A stretch of DNA of 64,000 nt, from NCBI GenBank assembly GCA_026261815.1, contig JAMPIT010000493.1, positions 6,961,501 through 7,025,500 of the forward strand, read 5' to 3'. Of the stretch, positions 58,901 through 64,000 are shown piece by piece. Both the position numbers and the translations under genes were made by a program. Position 1 is the stretch's first letter. Every line of letters begins with the position of its first letter. The DNA is from Monarcha castaneiventris obscurior. Its lineage: Eukaryota; Chordata; Aves; Passeriformes; Monarchidae. The notes under the pieces were generated by a model. It did no database searches and was not told where the DNA came from. It saw only the letters and a program-made list of their open reading frames with translations.

Positions 58901-61900
58901 TGCTCTTAACTCAGCAGGAGTAATAGCTGATTCTTCACATGCCCAAACTGAAATTAAGGGGGCTACTCATAGAGGTCGTGGTTGCACGGTTACTTTAATC
59001 TGGCATAAATCTGGCTGCTGCTGAAAGGGGCTGTTCCACTCCTCTCCACCCCTTCCTCTGCACCCAGTCACTTCTTTCACCCACTCTTATCTGGCACCAG
59101 TGTCTACCTGGCTGTGCAATGTGTTTGACCACAGGATCCAGCTGAGTATCAACTCAATTACTTGAATGCTTTTTTTTTTTTTAAATCAGTTTCTTGGGGT
59201 AGTAGAGGCACATGAACGCTTTTGCTGGGGTATGTGTGTGCAGGAATGGGTGTGTGGGGGAACAGGGAATGGAAGAACCGCTTCTCCAGTAGCAGCCCAA
59301 AGAGCCATTGAATGATGGCCTGATTAGACCAGCAGCATCCAACCCACAAAAATGAAACTATCCAGGCAAGGCTGTGAACTTCTCACATTCCTTGGCAAGG
59401 CCTCTTCTCCTTTCTCATAAGCACCTTCCCATTTCTCAGTAGCCACTGGGCACTGAGGTTTGCAAGCACTTTTTGTCTTAGGAATCTCTTTAGCAGTAAA
59501 CAGTTATCTGTGTTGCCTTCTTTTTCCATTTGTAATGTCTACTATCCCCCAGCAGCACTACTCCCAGCGTGTCAAATTAATTCAAAATTCTTGTTGTTCT
59601 CTTTTTTATTTGCCTTTTACCACAATGTGCATGCCATCCTAAACTTTTCCAGAGACCAGTCAACCAAAGAAAAACAAGGTATTTTTCCAAATGATCCAAA
59701 CAATGAGCATTTAATTTCTGATACATCCCAAAGACCATTTCCCAGTTCAGTGAAATATTGTCCTAGTTCTGTTGGGCTCAGGGGCAGCACACAGTTGAGT
59801 TGTCCCAAGAGCAAAGCAGTGCTTTGTTTGTGGCTCCTGGGTTTCCTCCTTTCCAAAAGAAGCAATCCGTGTTCACATTGTGCTTGGCTCCAGCCACGTT
59901 CCTCTCCTGGCTCCCTCGCTGTGCAAGGGATGCCAAACCAAAATTCCTCAGCTCCCCTTCCCAGCCCACCCCTTCCCCACCCGTCTGTGTGGGAACAGGG
60001 AGGCCACTGCCAGGACCTGCCACACCAGCAGTCAAGGTAAGAGAAGAAGAGAAAACTCCCACTGCCAAACTCTGCCACAGGAAAGAAATTCCCATATCCA
60101 TTGCTGTGGCTGGGCAGGTTCAAACCCATGGCAATGGGAACTTTTGTAGTATCTGTGGCTTTTTCTTTACCATGACGGAAAAAGCCCTTGTGTGTGGCAC
60201 ATCTGCACAAGACTTGACACCACAATTTGCAAGAAACAGGAAGCATAAAAGCCAGTAACAGAACAATAAAAAATGTAAGTTCATCCTGGAAAGACAGAAA
60301 TCTTTCAGGTCAGTGTTTTGCATTTGTCCATCCTCGTTTCAGTAAGCTGGTGGTAATTAGTGCTGGTTGCACCTTCTGAATCCAATTGTCTGGTGCAAAA
60401 CAGCCTAAACTCCACAAGGTTCATCCAGTGCCACTGTTTCAATTGTACTGGGGAGAGCCTGGGACTTGTATCCCCAAAATCTGCCCATTCCAAAGAACAG
60501 CAGAATCTGGGTATGAATTGTTACACTGGTGCATCACAGTTTTTCCCCTGCAGAGTGGAGAGTGATATGTGGTGATGTCCATGGAGTCAGTGATCTGTCC
60601 AGCTTACAACAAATCAGAGTCTGGCTATTAAAATCCCTTGTTGGAGGAAAAAAACTGTGCTGAAACAAGGTTTTATTTTTAGGTGGAACCTCCAAAGTCA
60701 GCTTGGTAGGACTTGCCATGAGGAGTTCTGCCATTCTGCTACTGGTCTGAAATACTTGCACTGTGAGGATAAAACTGAAGATGACAGTAAGACTTAAAGC
60801 TTTATGTAACAATGCTCTGAGATAAATTATGCACATAATTTAACAAGAGGTTCTATGAAACAAACTGGAGTTTTCTGCAGAGAATTGTCTTTGTGGTTTT
60901 GGTCAAAACACAAGGGAAAGGTTCTTAGCTTCTTTTTTATTTTACAAACTTTTAGAAGAAATGTGCTCTTTCTTGCCTTGTTTTTTTCCTTCAATAATCT
61001 TGAAATTATTTCTTATTTTTTTGAATTGCTCTGGTCTGCTCTTTTCCCTCCCTGCTCTTGGAGATATTTCTCTTTCTTTGTCTCAAAAACTGATTGCACT
61101 TGTGTCATCTCCAGGCAGGTCACAGGAGGTACACTGGATGCACTCTGGATATGTTGCACATCTGGTTTATATCCTCCTCTCCTGAGCCAGTTCCCATCCC
61201 ACAATGCAGTATTTCTGTATCATTGCCATGTATCGAAGCACAAAGAAGGACACACAGACAGTGGAGCTAAGTGGACACAGTACATGAAACACAACTAAAA
61301 ACTCAATTAGTTTAAAACAACCACTTCTCTTTTAAGCACAGTTCCCAGTTTGTGCAGTAGAGCAGTATCAAACTGAAGAACTGCAACACAATGTAAACTT
61401 CTCCATGAGGCAAAAAGGCCAAGAAACTCAGTGTTCTCGGCTTTCTTTGCAACAGCCTTCTGGCATTTGTGTGTAATCCTGAGAGACTCATTTCAGGGAC
61501 AGAAAAATGAAATTTCTATTTAGACAGAACTTTCATTGATCTCTCATTTTTCATGATACAGACTAAAACAGGGGTTGCTATACTACCTGTTATTTGTAGG
61601 TCATTTCTCAGGGACCCTTGAACCTCGGACTTCAGCAGAGGGGTAACATCTTGTAGATGACAAAGGCAGTGGAGGTACCTTCAGATTGGCATCCACTGCC
61701 CCTTCTCTGTCAGTTCATCTGCTCTCCTCTTAGGAAATGGGAGAATCTTTCTTGGTCAGCACTGGACAATAGCTCTGGATCAGTGTGAAAGGACTGAGCC
61801 AACAACAATCCCTGAAGCACCACCACTGCAGGCCAGGACATCCTCAGAGCACAGGAGAAAGAAGCACTTTATGCTGCCTTGGGCTTCTCTGGGTCTGGCA

Positions 61901-64000
61901 GAGTCTCACTGCAGAAAGTGTTTGTCCCATAAGCAGGTTTGGTTTGGCTGTTAGCAGCAGCAGCAGCTTTCTAGGGGCTCATCTATAAGTTTGAACAGAT
62001 CTTTTCTCAGACCTGCTCAGTGTTTCAGACTTCTGCAGTGGCACAAGCCAGGCAGGGCTGCAGCCATTGCTGGATGAGATGAGCTGAGCTGACACATTTC
62101 TGGGGCAAGCAGGCAATGCTGGGGGACTGACAGACTGACAGCCTGTGGGATGGGCAGGGGTGCTGGGCAGCCCCAGAGCAAGCAGCTTCGTAAGGGAGTG
62201 GAGCGTGCAGCCCCTTGTAGACACCTTATGAGTCTGCAATGTCACAAGGCAATCCGGCAGCCCAAAGGTCAGCTCTCATAGCTGAAATCCCTGCTTCTAT
62301 AAACTCTTTGATTTAGGAAAAAAAGAAAGGCCCTCTGAGTGTCAGACTTGGGCCCTGGAAAGTTGTGACAGGAATGGGAGCTCGTCTAGGCACTGCAGGG
62401 ATGGTATGTGCTGGGAAGAAGGGCAGCACCAATTGCCCATTGTCTCCACCCTTCCATCCCTCCATCCCCCCAAACGTACGTGCACACCTGCCCCTCCACA
62501 CACCCAGTTCCACTCTGATTTGCCCCTGGATTGAATTAAGCTGAAGGACCAAAGAGCAAAGCTGGGACAGTTTCCATGCAGAGCACAGACCAGGGCTCTC
62601 TGCTCTCAGAAACCAGCCCTGTGTTTGTCCCTGCTGGCCTCACCTGATTCAATCAAAACACAGCCCAAGGTCTGCTGTTCCAGCTCCAGCGCCCTCCCAT
62701 CACCCCCGTCAGCTTTCTTCCCACTCGGACTTCTTCCAACTTTGCCCAATATGCTCCAAAATGCCGGGAAGTTCAATTCTTTTTTATTTTTTTCTTCCCC
62801 TCTGGAGTTGGTATTAAAGCTGGAAGGAAAGACGTTTCTGTCTGGTCAGAGAGAAGGAATATCTGTTCCAAATGCTTTTAAAATAGGCACATCAAACTTT
62901 ATGATACTCCTTCTAAAACAGTGGATTCTGTTTTCCTTATATAAAATTTGGAGCAATTTTCTGTGCCCACATCCATGCAGGCTGTCTTATTCCTGCGTTT
63001 GGGGAGGCTGGGTCTCCAGTAACTGAGCAATGCACAGTTTCTTAAGGTAAACTTGCATTTTTGTAAGCATTAAATCTTCAATTTTAGAGTGAGCTTCTAT
63101 TGAAAGCGTGGCTCTTAATAAATAATCATACACGGTTACAGAGTTAAATGCAAACTCTGAAGCAGAATTAAGCTACTGTATTTACAGATTTCCTCAGAGC
63201 ATGCAGTCCATTATTCCACCCTACAAATTTTAGGATGGTCAAGGTGATGTATTTATTGTTCTAAGTACTCCAACCTAATACCAATCAATTTGGGCAATGG
63301 CTGCATTGTCCATGTGATAGGGACCAGGAGGTGAGATTTGTAGGCAGTAAACTCTGCTCATGAGGCAAATAAAGTGAACAATGTCTGAGTGATAATGTTA
63401 TGCTAAATGCTGATCTCCCCGATTTTCTGTAACCACTACAACTCCTTTTAACACCCAATCAGCTCTGTCACCACGGGGTGGACACAGCCATTGCAGCCCA
63501 ACTTTAGTGAGTTTGTCTACAAAATATATAGCAACATTGTATGGGGAGGTGTTTGCACTCTGTGTGCCATAGGAGTTGAGTTTTGAGAGGGAACATTAGG
63601 CACTTCTGAATTCTAGGTAGCTGAATTCCAAAGATAAAAGGAAGCTAAAAAAGTGCATAGGCTAATAAAAACTTAGCATCTTTTGTCGTCCTTCTCCACT
63701 GCTAATGCCCTGTATCCATCTCCTGCAGAACAGAGATAGCAGATGAGCACAGTTGAAAATGAATGAGACACGTGGGGGAATAAATTGGAGCAACAGTTAA
63801 GGAAAAAATGACTTTGCTGTCATTTCATATATTTTCTTGTCTTGTTTAATTTAAGGAGTCATGTTCTAAAAGAGCACATTTTGGTCTTTCTGTTGTCCCT
63901 GAGCTTCTCTCTCTGCGCTGGTGATTTACTGTGTGCAGCCCAGAGCTGGAATCCATTTCTCCCTCTGCTCAGGCAGATCCTTCTGGGCACACATGTGTCC
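55971..64000. other. Intergenic desert to the end of the window; no confirmed gene
   Basis: Mostly AT-rich non-coding DNA. A repeated 9-mer cluster sits at 56285-56327. The patch 59510-60260 has several long overlapping open frames on both strands, a strong donor-like AAGGTAAGAG near 60034-60043 and an AATAAA near 60265, but no recognised protein. A T11 run lies near 59169 and a (GCA)4-like tract near 61956-61967. The next known genes 3' of NOG in other amniotes (C17orf67, DGKE) were not recognised here. Confidence 0.55.
56285..56327. other. Three copies of a 9-mer (TATCTACAC / GTGTAGATA) in 43 bp
   Basis: TATCTACAC occurs at 56285-56293, its reverse complement at 56298-56306 and the forward form again at 56319-56327. 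The first two form a 9-bp hairpin with a 4-nt loop. Overlapping this is an inverted pair AGGTGT (56296-56301) and ACACCT (56310-56315), the T-box half-site. It may be a composite transcription-factor site. Confidence 0.5.

Noticed and set aside
1..64000. CRISPR arrays, operons, prophage, tRNA or rRNA genes
   Set aside because: No regularly spaced repeats, no bacterial gene layout and no clover-leaf or rRNA sequence was found. The DNA is vertebrate.

Overview
The window is vertebrate genomic DNA, almost certainly from a bird. Its only gene that can be supported at protein level is NOG (noggin), an intronless secreted BMP antagonist at the extreme left edge on the + strand. The predicted protein is 223 residues, close to the avian length and shorter than mammalian noggin. 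Two degenerate LTR-type elements that resemble avian ERV repeats, one CR1-like 3' end and several very old MIR-type SINE fragments also fit a bird. The rest, about 62 kb, is the start of the gene desert that lies 3' of NOG in amniotes. I found no convincing coding exon in it, and no tRNA, rRNA or CRISPR array. Nearly all the open reading frames there are short, lack family signatures and look like chance frames.

Layout. 1-424 is NOG 5' UTR with a 12-codon upstream ORF. 425-1096 is the noggin CDS. About 1097-1710 is the 3' UTR, with five poly(A) signals, two Pumilio-type elements, a full miR-200b/c/429 seed match and a small GC-capped hairpin. About 1.86-2.64 kb is a CpG-rich block with 5-bp and 10-bp tandem repeats. 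2.6-32 kb is AT-rich non-coding DNA. It contains a minus-strand LTR-like element (7.92-8.69 kb), MIR fragments, (TA)n, (GT)n and (AAC)n microsatellites, and several long perfect hairpins. The best hairpin has a 19-bp perfect stem at 25.0 kb. An isolated CpG island sits at 32.1-32.7 kb and has a consensus minus-strand splice donor at its edge, so it is the best candidate for an unannotated transcript start. 33-64 kb is again non-coding, with two clear MIRs, a palindromic mobile-element remnant (37.4 kb), a 24-bp perfect palindrome with an E-box core (41.06 kb), a CR1-like fragment (44.8 kb), a two-copy tandem duplication (55.0 kb), a plus-strand solo LTR (55.6-55.97 kb) and a cluster of three copies of one 9-mer (56.3 kb).

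How it works together. Noggin dosage is known to be controlled by distant enhancers. I infer that this desert is mainly regulatory and repeat-derived sequence serving NOG, possibly with one or more lncRNAs starting in the CpG islands. I did not find a new protein-coding or defence-type system. The most unusual items are the 19-bp perfect hairpin, the isolated CpG island with its spliced-transcript signature, and the clustered palindromes.
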